The position numbers and the translations under genes are program-made. 50,702 nucleotides of DNA from a bacterium (lineage in GTDB: Bacteria > Actinomycetota > Acidimicrobiia > Spongiisociales > JAENVV01): the NCBI GenBank assembly GCA_024641305.1, contig JAHEDI010000002.1:118306-169007 (forward strand), written 5' to 3'. Positions 49,969 through 50,702 of the stretch are shown in pieces (within the stretch, counting starts at the first letter, position 1; each line of letters begins with the position of its first letter). Below the pieces are notes generated by a model. That model was not told the DNA's origin. It worked only from the letters and a program-made list of their open reading frames with translations, and made no database searches.

Positions 49969-50702
49969 GTGACTCAGTCGTCCACTCGCCGGATCCCGGC
50001 TCATCGGACTATCAACCTCTTTCTGGCACTGGTCATGCTGGTGGGCTCCCAGGCGTTACTGCCGGTCGAGCGCGCCCAGGCGGCGACGAACACGTTAACG
50101 CTCAGTGTGGTCAGCGCCCGCGCCGAACCTCGTGCGTCGGGTGGGGCCGGCGTTCTCAAGGGCGCTCCCATTGGGGATTTCAAGTACATCATCAACATCG
50201 ACAACACCGGTACGACCGAGCAACGGCTTGACCCGGTAACCGGCGCACCCCCGGCGGCGTGTACCCCAGCCGATGCCGATTACCCGGCCAACTGCAACTG
50301 GGTCTCGGTGGCTGGCTCGGCCAGCAACGCCCCGGTCTACACCCAGGGAGACCAGGCGGATTTTGCCGCTGGCGCTGGCCTCAACCTGCCGGATGGTCGC
50401 TACCTCATCTCGGTGATCGCCGACGGCTACAAACTCGACGGCGTCCACTTCACCGTGCCGTTTGCCGATCCCGGCCTGGTCACCGTCGAACTTCAGCCCT
50501 TCCCGCTGCCCGATGCCACCATCCGCGCGTTTGTGTTCGAAGATGTTTCTCCTACCAATGGAGCGCCGGACGTCCCGGCTGAGGGTGGTTTGGCTGGCTT
50601 CGTCGGTCATATTGCCGATTACCTCGGCGAGGTCACCACCGACGTGTACGGCAACCCGCTTTGTACGCTGTACGTAGGAGAAGACCCGGTCACCCGCACC
50701 GG
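49969..50702 (+). CDS. large secreted protein, 3' end beyond the window
   Basis: The frame is open from GTG 49969 to the window edge (244 codons and 2 bases). AGGAG lies 7 bases before the GTG. A basic N-terminus and hydrophobic stretch (TINLFLALVMLVG) followed by AQAA form a cleavable signal peptide. The mature part is beta-rich and acidic, with Gly-rich turns (NLPDGRYLISVIADGYKLDGVHFTV), resembling carboxypeptidase-regulatory or Cna-B-like immunoglobulin folds of surface proteins. Paired cysteines are present. The function is unknown; it probably belongs to a long multi-domain surface or secreted protein. Confidence 0.8.
   Translation, partial: MTQSSTRRIPAHRTINLFLALVMLVGSQALLPVERAQAATNTLTLSVVSARAEPRASGGAGVLKGAPIGDFKYIINIDNTGTTEQRLDPVTGAPPAACTPADADYPANCNWVSVAGSASNAPVYTQGDQADFAAGAGLNLPDGRYLISVIADGYKLDGVHFTVPFADPGLVTVELQPFPLPDATIRAFVFEDVSPTNGAPDVPAEGGLAGFVGHIADYLGEVTTDVYGNPLCTLYVGEDPVTRT

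Noticed and set aside
49619-49972. 117-codon open frame before the secreted protein
   Set aside because: No recognisable motif and no ribosome site. It runs into the ribosome site and start of the real gene at 49969.

Overview
The window looks like chromosomal DNA of a high-GC actinobacterium, most likely from the class Acidimicrobiia (inference). The evidence is a WhiB protein, the NucS mismatch endonuclease, a deazaflavin (F420)-type oxidoreductase, a mycobacterial LigC-type DNA ligase next to a stand-alone LigD-type polymerase, a MoxR/DUF58/transglutaminase cluster, and many promoters of the actinobacterial leaderless type. I see no phage, insertion sequence, CRISPR array, rRNA or tRNA. 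Gene density is very high, and the genes form short operons with ATGA/GTGA start-stop overlaps.

Layout. 1-180 is an intergenic run of palindromes. 181-7.6 kb holds a sulfurtransferase and small hypothetical genes, a 5'-3' exonuclease, a coupled NhaA / zinc-ribbon / thioredoxin set, class II fructose-bisphosphate aldolase and a DUF454 membrane protein. 7.6-13.6 kb holds a small Cys/His protein, a LolCDE/MacB-type exporter, a NarL-type response regulator preceded by what looks like the tail of a lost sensor kinase, NAD(P)HX epimerase and a deazaflavin-type oxidoreductase. 13.6-19.6 kb holds NucS, TrmL, a DUF4173 membrane protein, an M20 peptidase, DUF4126 and an acyl-CoA dehydrogenase. 19.6-25 kb holds a membrane-anchored multicopper oxidase with an extra cupredoxin domain, WhiB, a MaoC dehydratase, a lipoprotein, an FMN reductase, MsrB and a DHA2-type efflux pump. 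25-29 kb is the MoxR-DUF58-transglutaminase operon. 29-36 kb holds EamA, a BetA-like choline dehydrogenase, a HAD phosphatase, an IMPACT-family protein, a LolA-like protein, an SRPBCC protein and an aldehyde dehydrogenase. 36-43.3 kb is a long minus-strand run: a drug-type ABC exporter, then LigC-like ligase, LigD-type polymerase, site-2 protease, a SufS-like aminotransferase and the AzlC/AzlD amino-acid exporter. 43.3-50.7 kb holds a Thr-rich secreted lysozyme-fold protein, a flavin reductase, a VOC protein, an acyl-CoA dehydrogenase, a Rieske ferredoxin, a leucine/valine-type dehydrogenase, a HEAT-like protein, a Tat-exported peptidoglycan amidase, and the start of a large secreted protein cut by the window edge.

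The most informative signal is regulatory. At 16 gene starts a TANNNT element lies exactly 6-8 nt upstream of an ATG, GTG or TTG, the layout of leaderless mRNAs. This also corrects several start codons. At three genes clustered at 31.7-33.9 kb the codon at the leaderless position opens a mini-ORF of 4-7 codons that ends on an ATGA or TTGA overlapping the start of the real gene. This suggests leaderless leader peptides that pass ribosomes on by termination-reinitiation, and it is the best candidate here for something not previously described.
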